Origin: Warburgia ugandensis
Taxonomy: Eukaryota; Streptophyta; Magnoliopsida; Canellales; Canellaceae
Length of the DNA stretch: 64,000 bases
Assembly (NCBI GenBank): GCA_035236585.1
Contig: CP141131.1
Coordinates: 17,583,103 to 17,647,102 of the forward strand
Direction of reading: 5' to 3'
Below the pieces are notes generated by a model. The model was not told the DNA's origin and made no database searches. It worked only from the letters and a program-made list of their open reading frames with translations. The translations under genes and the position numbers were made by a program. The first letter of the stretch is position 1, and each line of letters starts with the position of its first letter. Shown here one piece after another: positions 12,152 to 29,335 of the stretch.

Positions 12152-12418
12152 TCAATGATCAACAGAAATTGATCTTCGATCAACCTCGAGAGTAGTAGTC
12201 CATGACCAAGAATGCGCATATATTTTTTTGAAAGACGTGTACAGAGTCTTCTCAGACTCGGAGAATTTCAGAAGAGCAATAATTCGAGAGTTCATTTGAA
12301 GCTGAAGCCCAGCAAGCTCCTGTTCTCTGATTTTGATAAGGTTAAGGTCATAGTTTCTCGTCTTTCCTTTAAAAATTCTATTGTTCATCTTCAACCAGAG
12401 AGGCCATAGAGCTACCAT
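12152..12418 (-). mobile_element. LINE fragment
   Basis: An open minus-strand frame begins ALWPLWLKMNNRIFKGK, the tail of the zinc-binding region after reverse transcriptase in plant L1-type LINEs, where W-L-x-x-N-x-R-I-F is characteristic. Only this ~90-residue segment is recognisable; no poly(A) or target-site duplication was seen. Dead fragment. Confidence 0.5.
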
Positions 12419-12715
12419 CAGCGTAGTCTCACATACGTTTAAATTTTGCTATATAGACTGTGACCTCCACTGCATTGTAAAATGCGAAATGGACCAGCGT
12501 GTAACCCAGTTGATAGAAAAAGAATTGAGGGTGAAATTCCAAATATTTTCTGCAGAGTGGCGCTGCAGAAAAATCTGTGACGGAAATTATTCATCTGTGA
12601 TGTAGAAATGTCATCTGGTACAAAGCTTCCACCCTCTTCTTTGGAGACTGTTTTGAACCAGTGGTTTTCCTAGTGCTGCTGTTGTGCAGAATGTCTCAAT
12701 TCATAGACATGATAG

Positions 12716-13141
12716 GGTTGGAAATGTAAACTTGATTTATGCCCAATTTAATAAGGGCTCATATTCTAGAAGGCTCACAATAAAAGCCCTTCTTCTAGCC
12801 CATATTCTAGAAAGCTTACTTTCTAGAAAGTGTTGCTACAAAAGTTAATTAGAATTATCTACATACTTTTACAATAAAGCTAGATATTTTGTAGAGACAT
12901 CTAGATAACAAATTGTAGCCACAAGATTAAAGGTGTGTTGGCACAATCCTAACCATTGGTTAAAGATGTTACTAGTATAAATAGGGGTGGTTACTCACAA
13001 GTTGTATCAAGCAAAATTTTGAAAATCAATACAAGCTCTCTCTCTTCCTTTCAAGCCTCCAAGTCCCTTCTTTATTTGTAAATCGTTTTCGAGCCTCCAA
13101 AGCCTTCCTCATACCTTTGTAAATACTATCATCTTCCAACA
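12716..13141 (+). repeat. 5' LTR of copia element 1
   Basis: About 426 bp, nearly colinear with the copy at 17130-17531 and ending CTTCCAACA. The first base reads G where the usual terminus is TGTTGG. A TATA-like TATAAATAGG at about 12976 followed by a CT-rich tract fits an LTR promoter. Confidence 0.85.
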
Positions 13142-13144
13142 AAG

Positions 13145-13156
13145 TGGTATTAGAGC
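13145..13156 (+). other. Primer binding site, copia element 1
   Basis: TGGTATTAGAGC lies 3 bases after the LTR end and differs by one base from the TGGTATCAGAGC site complementary to initiator tRNA-Met, which plant copia elements use. Confidence 0.8.
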
Positions 13157-13176
13157 TTTAAGATCCTTCAGGAGTT

Positions 13177-13974
13177 ATGGCTAGTGGTGCCATGGTTCCC
13201 TTCCAAGTTCCTATGCTCAACAAGAGCAATTATGATAATTGGAGCATCAAGATGAAGGCTCTCCTTGGAGCACAAGAAGTGTGGGACATTGCAGTAAAAG
13301 GCTACAATGAACATGAAAATGATGCCACTCTATCCCAAACCCAAAGGGATAGTTTGAATTATTCAAGAAAGAGAGACAAGAAGGCTCTTTACCTCATTTA
13401 TCAAGCTCTTGATGAAGATGGGTTCGAGAAGATTTCAAGCGCAACGTCGACAAAGGAAGCATGGGACAAACTTGAGATATCTTACAAAGGAGCCGACCAA
13501 GTAAAAAAGGTACGTCTTCAAACATTAAGACGTGAATTTGAATCTTTGCAAATGAAGAAAGGCGAGACTATTTCTGTTTACTTTTCTAGAGTTTTAACCA
13601 TTTCTAATCAATTAGAAAGAAATGGTGAGAGGTTAGATGATGTGAGGATAATAGAGAAGATATTATGCTACTTAGATCCAAAGTTCATCCAAATTGTTGT
13701 AACATATGACGAAACAAAGAATTTAGAAGAAATGACTATAGAGCAACTCATGGGCTCATTACAAGCCTATGAAGAAAAACATAAAAAGAAAAAAGAAATC
13801 AAGGAGCAACTTCTCAAAATACAACTCAACTCAAAACAAGAGAGTTTTGGAAATAGAAGAGGTGAAGAGGTCATGGCCAAGGAAGAACTCATGGATGTAG
13901 AAGAGGAAGCTTTAACAACAGAAATGAAGAGAAAAGAGAAAGCTCTAGAAGAGGTCGTGGAAGAGGCTATTTAG
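13177..13974 (+). pseudogene. gag of copia element 1
   Basis: An open frame of 265 codons begins MASGAMVPFQVPMLNKSNYDNWSIKMK in family style (shown here by its key residues FxxPMLxKSNYDNW), the usual start of plant copia Gag, and carries the conserved W and YLDPKF positions of the UBN2-type domain. The zinc knuckle follows in a shifted frame at about 14004 as CYNC....H....F, so its last cysteine is lost. Capsid function is presumed dead. Confidence 0.8.
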
Positions 13975-16900
13975 GAATAAGGTATGACAAATTTCAAGTT
14001 AAGTGTTATAATTGTCAAAAATTTAGACACTATGCCTCAGAATTCAGAGCTCCTAAGAACAAAGTTAAAGAAAATGTAAATTTCATGGAAGAGAAGAACC
14101 AAGAAGAAGGCACCCTTCTATTGGCATACAAGAATAATGAAGGAAACCAAGAAAACATATGGTACCTTGATACCGGCGTAAGTAACCACATGTGAGGGAA
14201 AAGGAACATGTTCGTGGACCTTGATGAGACAGTGAGCAGTAATGTCTCCTTCAGTGATGAATCCCAAATAGCAGTAAAAGCAAAGGTAACATCCTAATCC
14301 GCTTAAAGAATGGAGGACGTCAATTTATTTCAAATGTTTATTACGTGCCCAACATGAAAAATAATATTTTGAGCCTTGGACAACTTTTAGAGAAAGGCTA
14401 TAATATTCTCATGAAAGATCATACTCTTTTTATAAAAGATGATAAAAATAATTTGATTGCCAAAGTACCTATGTCTAAAAATAGGATGTTCTTGTTGAAC
14501 ATTCAAAATGATGTTGTCAATTGTATGAAGTCATGTTTCCAAGATCCATCTTGGCTTTGGCATTTAAGATTTGGGCACCTCAACTTTGGAGGACTTGAAC
14601 TGCTGTCAAAGAAGGAGATGGTCAGAGGATTACCTTCTATTAATCATCCCAATCAATTTGTGAAGGATGCCTACTTGGGAAGCATTTTAGAAAGAGCTTC
14701 CTCAAGGAGTCACATTTAAGAGCCCAGAAGATGCTCGAGCTCATACATATAGATGTGTGTGGTCCAATCATATCAAGCTCTTTAGGTAAAAGCAACTACT
14801 TTATTCTCTTTATTGATGATTTTTCTAGAAAGACATAGGTCTACTTCTTGAAGGAAAAATTAGAAGTATTGGGAACGATCAAGAAGTTTAAAGCTGCAAT
14901 GGAGAAAGAAAGTGGATGCAAGATCAAGGCCTTGAGATCTGATTGAGGAGGAGAATTTACTTCAAAAGCATTTTAAGAATTTTGTGAGGAGAATGGAATT
15001 TGTTGACCATTAACAGTTCCAAGATCTCCCCAGCAAAATGGAGTCACTGAAAGGAAGAATAGAACCATTCTCGACATGGCCTAAAGCATAAAAAGTAAGA
15101 AAATGCCAAAGGAGTTTTGGGCAGAAGTGGTAGCATGCGCAGTCTAGTTGTCTAATCGCTCGCCAACAAGAAGTATACGAGGAAAGACACCACAAGAAGC
15201 ATGGAGTGGAAGAAAGCCTGGGATATCTCATCTGAAGGTATTTGGATACACGTGCCAGAGGAAAGAAGAACCAAGTTCAATGATAAAAGTAAAAAGTTTG
15301 TCTTTATTGGCTATGATTCCAATTCAAAGGGCTACAAATTATATAATCCAAGAAACAAGAAGACTATTATCAACCGAGATGTGGAATTTGATGAAGAAAG
15401 CTCGTGGGATTGGAACATTCATGAAGAAAGTCACAACTTCTTCCTTGAAAATGAAGATGAGCAAACAAGAGAAGATGAACAAGAGAACGTCACACCACCA
15501 ACCTCACCAACTGCAAGTGAAAGTTCAAGTAACCATGGAGACTCATCATCAAGTTCAAGTTCAAGTCAAAGGACACAACATATAAGAAGCCTACAAGAGC
15601 TCTATGAGGTTATAGAAAGGCAAGAAGATCTTACTCTACTCTGTCTCTTTGCTAATTATGAACCATTGAGTTTTCAAGAAGCTATACAAAGTAAAAGGTG
15701 GAGAGATGCCATGGACTAGAAGATCAAAGTAATCATGAAGAATGATACATGGCAGCTAGCTTCACTACTGAAAGGCACAAGGCGATAGGTGTAAAGTGGG
15801 TATACAAGGCAAGGAAAAATGCTAAAGGAGAAATTGAAAGATACAAGGCAAGATTGGTTGTGAAGGGCTACAGTCAAAGAGCTGGGATCGATTATAACCA
15901 GGTATTTTCTCCTGTTGTTCGCTTACAAACTATTAGATTAATTATTTCTTTAGCTGCTCAAAATAGATGGAAGGTTCATCAAATGAATGTAAAATCTGCC
16001 TTCCTAAATGGACTCCTTAAAGAAGAAGTTTACATCGAACAACCATTAAGCTACGAAGTAAAGGGACAAGAACACAAAGTCCTCAAGTTAAAAAAGGCCC
16101 TCTATGGGTTAAAGCAAGCACCAAGGGCATGGAATAGTCGAATAGATAAATATTTTCAAGAAAATGGTTTCACAAGATGCCCTCATGAGCATGCAGTATA
16201 TGTCAAGATCAAAGATGGAGACATCTTGATTCTATGCTTGCACTTGAATGACTTAATCTTCACTGGAAGCAATCCAAGGATGTTTGAAGAATTCAAGAAA
16301 GCAATGATCAAAGAGTTCGAGATGACTAATATTGGGTTCATGTCATATTATCTTAGAATTGAAGTAAAGCAAAAGGAAGACGGCATCTTCATCACTCAAG
16401 AAGGTTATGCAAAGGAACTACTTAAGAAGTTCAAAATGGATGACTACAAGCCCATTAGCACGGCAGTGGAGTGTGAAATCAAACTGTCTAAGGACGATGA
16501 ATGAGAAAGAGTAGATGCAACAAGTTTTAAGAGCTTAGTTGAAAGCTTCGGCTACTTAACTTGCACAAGACCCAATATTCTATATGTTGTTAGATTAATC
16601 AGTCACTATATGGAAGCACCAACAACCACTCATCTCAAGATAGCAAAAAGAGTTCTTCGATATATTAAAGGTACAATCAACTTTGGTTTGTTTTACTCTC
16701 ATAGTAAATATTGTAGGCTTGTTGGATATAGCGATAATGATTAGGTTGGAGACTTAGATGATCGAAAAAGCACAATCGGGTTCATGTTCTTCATAGGAGA
16801 TACAACTTTTACTTGGATGTCAAAGAAGCAGCCAATATTCACCCTTTCTACTTGTGAAGCAAAGTATGTAGCTGCTACATCTTGTATTTGTCAGGCAATA

Positions 16901-17120
16901 TGGTTAAGAGGATTACTAAAAGAACTTGGCACGTCGCAAGAAGAGCCAACAAAGGTCTATGTTGACAACAAATCGGCAATGGCCTTAACAAAAAATCCAG
17001 TCTTTCATGGCAGAAGTAAACACATTGATACACGGTATCACTACATAAGAGAATGTGTTACATGAAAAGAAGTTCAACTGGAGTATGTGAAGTCTCAAGA
17101 TCAATCAGCTGATATTTTCA
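13975..17120 (+). pseudogene. pol of copia element 1 (protease, integrase, RT, RNase H), broken
   Basis: Protease motif DTGVSNHM near 14170 is followed at once by a stop. The GAG-pre-integrase segment is open at 14345-14719. Integrase spans about 14740-15230 with several stops but a readable IDDFSRK and PQQNGVTERKN. Reverse transcriptase at 15749-16504 has VKSAFLNGLLKEEVYIEQP and ALYGLKQAPRAW; the catalytic YVDD reads HLND. RNase H is at 16784-17065 with TFTWMSKKQ, CEAKYVAATS and KHIDTRYHYIRE. Frames shift between blocks. The order INT-RT-RH identifies Ty1-copia. Confidence 0.88.
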
Positions 17121-17129
17121 CCAAGCCAT

Positions 17130-17531
17130 TGATTTATGCCTAATTTAATAAGGGCGCATATTCTAGAAGGCTCACATTAAAAGCCCTTCTTCTAGCCCAT
17201 ATTTTAGAAAGCCTAGTGTTGCTACAAAAGTTAATTAGAATTATCTACAAACTTTGACAATAGAGCTAAATATTTTGTAGAGACATCTAAATAACAAATT
17301 GTAGCCATAAGATTAAAGGTGTGTTGGCACAATCCTAACCATTGGTTAAGGAGTGCTACTAGTATAAATAGGGATGGTTACTCACAAGTTGTATCAAGCA
17401 AAATTTTGAAAATCAATACAAGCTCTCTCTCTTTTCCTTTCAAGCCTTCAAGTCCCTTCTTCATTTGTAAATCCTTTTCTAGCCTCCAAAGCCTTCCTCA
17501 TACCTCTGTAAAATACTATCCTCTTCCAACA
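17130..17531 (+). repeat. 3' LTR of copia element 1
   Basis: About 402 bp, colinear with the 5' LTR from TGATTTATGCC onward and ending CTTCCAACA. It differs by scattered substitutions and small indels, including loss of a ~14-base duplicated stretch (TTTCTAGAAAG), so the element is not young. Confidence 0.85.
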
Positions 17532-17699
17532 GATAAGTGGGTGGGATCCCCTAAATTCAATTTCTTAAGAGAACAACTGCCTCTTAAGATGAGGGTACGT
17601 ACTAGGCAAGGTACTATATAAAGAAGAAATTCCTCCGTTAGACTATGTGTGTGTGTGTGTTACAAAAGGAGATTTCAGTGGGAAACTCAGAAGATAAAC

Positions 17700-18900
17700 A
17701 TTGTTATCATCTTGTTAGGTGGAAAGAAGTTTGTAAACTGAATCATCAAGAAGGTTAGGGAATTAAACCGAATTAGTTCAACTCTTTATTATTGATGGGC
17801 TATAGAGGTTGGGAAAAAAGAGAGAGCAAATTGGAGAAAATGCATTAAAACAATCTATGGTCCGAATCAGGTGGATGGAATTCTGGTCCAATTTTAAAGG
17901 AAGAAGAAGAAATTTGGTCTGATATCATCAAAATTTGGCCATTATTTGATGAGAATATCCGTCTTGTGGCTCAACAAAATAGATTTCAAATAGCATGCTG
18001 AAGGACTCATTCACTTAACTTAGCCGTATTACACATGATATTAATATGCCAATCTGAGCATGTTTCTCTAAGAGATATAGTATTGTTGGATGGAAATTAT
18101 TTTTTCAAAGAAACGTTCATGTTTTTTTAAGAGAAAGATTTGGTTCAACAATTAGTGGCTTTAGTCAATTCACATTTTATAATGGATGAAGGAAATGATG
18201 AGAGAATATGGTCATACAATCCAACAACCATTTTTCATTGAAGTCAAGTTTCTATTGGTTGGGCAATGGGAATAGCAGTGAGCAAAATTCAGCTCAAATA
18301 GCAAAGGTGTGGTCATGGAAAATCCCACCCAAATCTAATGCTTCAATTGGATGGTCAGATTGGACAAAGTTCTCACCCTAGACAATCTTATGTTTGAAGG
18401 ATCGAATATGATTAATAGATCTGAGATGTGCCGCCACAATAAAAAAATATATGCATCATCTCTTTATTCATTGTAGTGCAACTTCTATTGTTATTGGGTG
18501 GTTTGAGATGCAATGGGTAATGCACAGAGATGTTTGTACTTTTTTTAGTATGGTGGAAAAAAGACAAGTTTGTTAAAGAGAAGAAGCTATGGAATTGGTG
18601 CTTGCTAGTAGCGATTTGGATGATTTGGCTTGAAAAAAGATATCGAATCTTCAGAGGAAAAAGAATACCTATGTATTAGATTGTGAATAAGATCAAGCAT
18701 CTTGTTGCATCATGGTTACTTCGGACAAAAATTTCAATGATTATTCGCTTCAAGAGATTAGAAGGTCGTGGAAGGCAGTTTGTTATTCTTTTAAAGTTAA
18801 AGCTAGGGAAAGTAAAGCATTGTGGCTATTGCCCCCCAATGGTTAGATTCAATTGAACTTTGTTGGGTCCAGCATTCAAAGCGAAGGCATCAAAGGTGTT
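17700..18900 (+). mobile_element. LINE fragment, left part (RT tail to RNase H start)
   Basis: Degenerate coding for the end of a LINE reverse transcriptase (RWKEVCKLN near 17719), the zinc-binding region with the late IWLEKRYRIFRGK near 18620, and the start of an RNase H domain with WLLPPNG and QLNFVGSS near 18830-18870. The RNase H breaks off at about 18900 and resumes at about 21522, so a later insertion split this copy. The related copy at 38.1-39.3 kb is uninterrupted there. Confidence 0.65.
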
Positions 18901-21521
18901 GTAGCTTTAAAATTACTCACAAGCGCACGAATCAATGTAGGTCGATCCCATGAGGAATCTCACAATTTTGCAATAGATTAGATCTTATTCAAATTATTTA
19001 GCTTCAGCCAAAAGAAAAGGGTTTGGATTGAATTATGAGATTAAAGTACTCAAATTAGGAATATATATGGAATTAGAAACTAAAACTAAAAAGGAAACTT
19101 GTGTAAATAAAATAAAATAATGGAAACGAAAACATACCTAACTAACATGCAATTAACTAAAGAAAACTAATAAGTACTTCAGAAATATTCAAACTAAGCT
19201 ATGAAACTTAAGGAAACTATTAAATTAGAAACTTTCCTAAATTAAAACTTACCTAACCTAAACCCTACTAAAAAGGAAACTTTCTATAAAAAAAAAACTT
19301 TTTAAACCTAGAATAATTTGCAAACAACTAATTAACAATTTCCAAAACAATATCATGCAACAAACTTATCCAAAAATCAAATAGGAAAGTGGTTTAGTAC
19401 CATGAGCATTGTCTATGGACTATGCCCATGGTTCTATGGCCCAGAAGATGACTACTTTTCATGATTTAATAGTAAACTAACATGTAAACTAACTATGGAA
19501 TCTAATAAACAACAAGAAAATCTAAATGCATACATAAGGATTCAAGAAAAAATAATATTTAGATTACTGGAATTAAAACACAAAGTTAAGGGGAAAATAG
19601 TTTTTAGATTTTGGTACTTAAGAACATTCAACAAATCTCACACTAAAAAGCTATTGAAACAACAAATTTTATACAAAAAACAAACTAGATCTCAAGTACT
19701 TTTATGAAATAAGTAATCATAACAAAAATTCCCAAAGAATTTCATTGCATCATGTCCAAATTACGCACAAAAATTAGATGCATAAAGCTATTTGCAACGT
19801 ATGTAAAGTGTGCACTATTCTTACTTACAAAAGTGATTCTAAATAACAATAAAACTTCAATATAATACTCATAAACTAAAGTAGAATGACATGTAAAGAA
19901 AACGCATGAAGGATTTTAAGAGAAACAAGGGCTAAGTAGATGAACTAAATAAGGAAAAACTGCTCAAAACTAAGATGGGAAACAAGGAGAAAAACATGTA
20001 GAACTAAGTGAAAACTCAAGGCTCTAAACTATCTCCTCTCTTAGCTATCACTACTAGAGGGAAATTAACTTAGCTCTTGAATGAATAAGCAAAGAAAACT
20101 AGAGATTTGGAAGCAAGAAAGAAGGGGAACAAGGGTGGAACTAGGCATGGAATTCAAAGAAGTAAAAACAGCATGATACAACTATGAAAGTAAGCTATGA
20201 AAGTAAATTACTTATCTAGAATTGGAGAGAAAATAACCAAGAGAATAATTGAAAAACAAAAGGAAGAAAACACCAAAGAAAGTCCAAGGTCCAAGCTTCA
20301 AAAGATCCAAGCTAAAGTGCTCCTTTCAAGGTTGTCTCACCCAAACCCAACTCAGAAAATTTGTATGAAACATGGGACTTTTCCTTAAGGAAAGTGGCTC
20401 TAGGGTTAGGGTATTGAATCATGAAGGTTAGGTGAGAGATGAATTAGCAAGATAATGTAATAAAGAGGAGTGAAAAGATGACAGAAGAGAGACATGATGG
20501 CTGGTTTTAATTTTGAACAAGGGGGGAGCGTCTTTTTCATGGATGGAAAGCGGAGCTCTTTCCTTCTAAATTTGACCATCTTTGGTGGATGGAAAGTTAT
20601 GAAAGTGGGAAGGAATAGTGTTGAGGAAATATGTGCAAGATCTAGAGTTTCAAAGTTATTGGATTGAAGTAGATCTAGGGTTTTCGATTTAGGAAACCCT
20701 TGTTCACTAAATAGGAAAGTGGGGGGCATTTTTTTCATAACGAGGTGCCTCCCTTCTTTAACTTGTAAACCTAGAAAAAAGAGTGGGAGATGGAGTTAGA
20801 AAGTAGGGCTTCTCTTTTGATGGGTCCACCAATGCATAATCATCTTACTTTTTACATAATTTTCTCAAACCTTCTAATAAAACCTTGAAAATTCAAATTT
20901 AGAAAGTGGGTCATTTCTTGAATTCTCCTCCAATTGTATGACTCCATGCGGCAATTGGCTTATGTAGCTCACTTTGAGAGCTCATTTGGCTTGGCTTCAT
21001 AGCTTACACCGTTGGCTTTAACAGCTTGATTTCCTTAGTTTGGAATTCCTTAGTTTTTACTTTCTCTCATGGCTTAATGTGGCCTGAATAGCTCCCATGT
21101 AATGGTGCTGGAAAAGCCTGGCTTTCTTCATGAGCCCATATTGGTCACCTTTAGCTCTTCCAATTCCTTCATTTGATCCTTGATTAAACTTTATACGATG
21201 ACAATTGGGCTTTTAGCTTGATCTCTTAATATTGATCTTCAATTCTTATCTTGATTAATCTCGATTGTTGGATCATCTCCCAAGACCTACAAAGAAGAAA
21301 AATTCTAATTAAATCTTAGAAAATTATGATCATTCACATATTTACTTAGAATTAGCCTCTGAACTTGTAAAATATCACATTTTTGAATAATTAGGTAAGC
21401 AATGTATGTGTTATGAAATTCTTAAAAAATCCTTAAAATAACACTATATTTTATAACATATAAGCAACTAATTAGGTACTTTTTATACAAAATTGAACAC
21501 ATTAATTTGAATTTGTGAATT
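18901..21521. mobile_element. 2.6-kb A-rich insertion of unknown class inside LINE RNase H
   Basis: The borders are inferred by comparison with the intact LINE at 38.8 kb: left flank reads GIKGV(V) and right flank IRDNRGTTLLEF, which join in frame order in the other copy. The insert is A-rich on the plus strand with no recognised protein. Its ends, AATTACTCACAAGCG on the left and, on the opposite strand, ATAATTCACAAATTC on the right, share an imperfect inverted ~11-base terminus. Class not known; a non-autonomous DNA transposon is possible. Confidence 0.5.
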
Positions 21522-21900
21522 ATTAGAGATAACCGCGGTACTACTTTGCTTGAATTTTAGGAACAATAGGGAAGAAAGATGCAATCAAGAAAGAAATTAT
21601 AGGAGCAAAAATGGACATTTTGTTATCCAAAAATTCAGACCCTTACATCTTATCATGGAACAAGACTCCATAGTTGTTAGTGGTTGGCTCAAAGATCCAA
21701 TGGATTAGATACAGGAAACATTGGAGTCGAGATTAATTTTTTGAAAGAAGATCTAACGAATAGTTAACAAGGTGGCAGATTCTTTAGCTAGAAGGGAAGT
21801 TGATGATCAAGGTTTGCAAATAAAAATTTATCAAGATGATTGTTCCCTTACCTAGTCGCTTAGATTATCATTACCTTAATAAGTCTTAGCATTGTGAGTA
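21522..21900 (+). mobile_element. LINE fragment, right part (RNase H end)
   Basis: Continues the split LINE: IRDNRGTTLLEF, IGKKDAIKKEIIGAK, HLIMEQDSIVVSGWLKDP and IVNKVADSLARREVDDQG can be followed in alternating frames, matching the plant LINE RNase H order, ending near 21900 before T-rich sequence. Stops and frameshifts throughout. Confidence 0.65.
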
Positions 21901-22319
21901 CTAGAGTGGTCTTTTTTTTCTCTTCATTTCTGTAAATTTTTCATTCTTTATTCCATTTTTTTTCCTCTATTCAATGATGCCATCTTTAGTGAATGGTTAA
22001 TCTTACCAACTAGTTCTATTCAATGAACCTCTACCTAGTTCTGGTTCTCCATTTCTTTGATATTGTAAGACATATGGAAATCTCTATATTTTTACAATTT
22101 CTTCAATCACCTTTTCATGAATTGATACTTTTTTGTCACACGCAAGTACTAGGCAAGGAACGACTATAAAAAAATCTCGATCAAGCAGTAGGTCAAGATC
22201 AAAGTTGAGGACGAAGGAAGTTGAATGCTACCTTCACCATAAAAAAGGTTACTTTAACGGAAATTACCCTGAATGACAACAGGACAAGGACAAGAAGAAC
22301 AACAAAAATTTTAGTTCAT
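21901..22319. other. Unassigned spacer
   Basis: T-rich then mixed sequence between the LINE end and a copia remnant; nothing recognised. Confidence 0.35.
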
Positions 22320-23520
22320 CAAGTGTTGTAGAAGTTAAAAACCATTTGAGGGAGACATGCTCTCATCCTTTTTAACAGTAAATTATTTTTTCTTATGCAT
22401 GGATTGTGGATTCTAATGTTCTTATAATGTGGACCCATAAAGGGAATGATTTCATAACTATAAATCCTACAACTATGGTTCTGTCCTAATGATGAATGAT
22501 AGTACATGCAAGGTCACTAGTATTGAGGCAATTAAGATAAATATGTTAGATGGGAATGTGCGGACTTTGGGTGATTTTAAACATATACTTAAGTTGAAAA
22601 AAAAGTTTGATGTCCCAAGGTAATTTAGATTCCAAAGGTTGTATATATGTAACTATAGTTGGAGTATTATTGACCCAAGGGACTATGGTTTTGATGAATG
22701 GACAAAAAGTTGAGAATCTATTCAAGGAGAGAGTTGATTATAATGAGGTTTTGTTATAGGCTATGAAGCATACTTCTATTAGTGTGTTGTTAACAATAGT
22801 AAAAGAGTTTAATGTGGAACTTGATCAACTTGATATGGAAATGGCTTTTCTTCATATGAACTTATAGGAAGAGATTTACATGTAGTAAGTAGAAGGTTTC
22901 AAAGTGCACGGGACGGGGAACATATGTACAGATTAATTGAAGAGGTAACCTTATGGCTTGATTCATTATCTTCAAGGTAGTGGTATAAGCACTTTGACTC
23001 CTACATAATCTATTATGTTAATGCTATTCGTTAATTATATGCAAATTAATGCACAAGAGAGGTTTGAAATATATCTTTTAAAGCTTCGATGAGAAAAGAA
23101 TTTGACATGAAGGATCTAGGTGATGTAAAAAAGATCCTTAGGATGGAGATACGTAGGGATAGAGTTGTAGGAAAGTTGTGACATTCTTAGAAGATGTTAA
23201 GAAGGTGCTAGAAAAGTTTAAGATGAATGACGTTATATATGTATTTCTATAGCAAATCATTTCAATTTGTTTGCTATATAAGTTACGTCCTACTGAGGAA
23301 GATCAAATCAAGTATATGTCTTGAGTACCATATGTGAATGCAGTGGGTTATCTTATGTATGGAAATGGTATAAACAAGACCCAACATTTCACACATTGTT
23401 AGTGGTTAACAAATATATAGGTGTCCAATCCAAAAACGGAGCACTGGAATGCAATAAAATGAATTATGAAGTACTTGAGAGGTACCAAGAATTATGATTA
23501 TATCATAAGTATGATATAAA
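22320..23520 (+). mobile_element. Ty1-copia remnant without LTRs
   Basis: Translated fragments in order: WTHKGNDFITINPTT and MNDSTCKVTSIEAIKINMLDG (protease to pre-integrase, near 22430-22560), then with the integrase missing, KHTSISVLLTIVKEFNVELDQ and LDMEMAFLHMNL (RT, 22770-22865), EFDMKDLGDVKKILRMEIRRD (23098-23160) and TRPNISHIVS with HWNAIK (23378-23460). Full of stops; an internal deletion removed integrase. No LTR recognised. Confidence 0.75.

Positions 23521-29335
<5,815 letters not shown>

Larger units (their letters stand above)
12716..17531 (+). mobile_element. Degenerate Ty1-copia retrotransposon with two LTRs
   Basis: The 4.8-kb element has LTRs at 12716-13141 and 17130-17531, a tRNA-Met type primer site at 13145-13156, and gag, protease, integrase, reverse transcriptase and RNase H in Ty1-copia order. 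Flanks GATAG (12711-12715) and GATAA (17532-17536) look like a 5-bp target duplication with one mismatch. The 3' LTR lacks its first ~17 bases and the polypurine tract: the coding tail ADIFTKPL runs straight into LTR sequence. Multiple in-frame stops make it non-autonomous. Confidence 0.9.
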
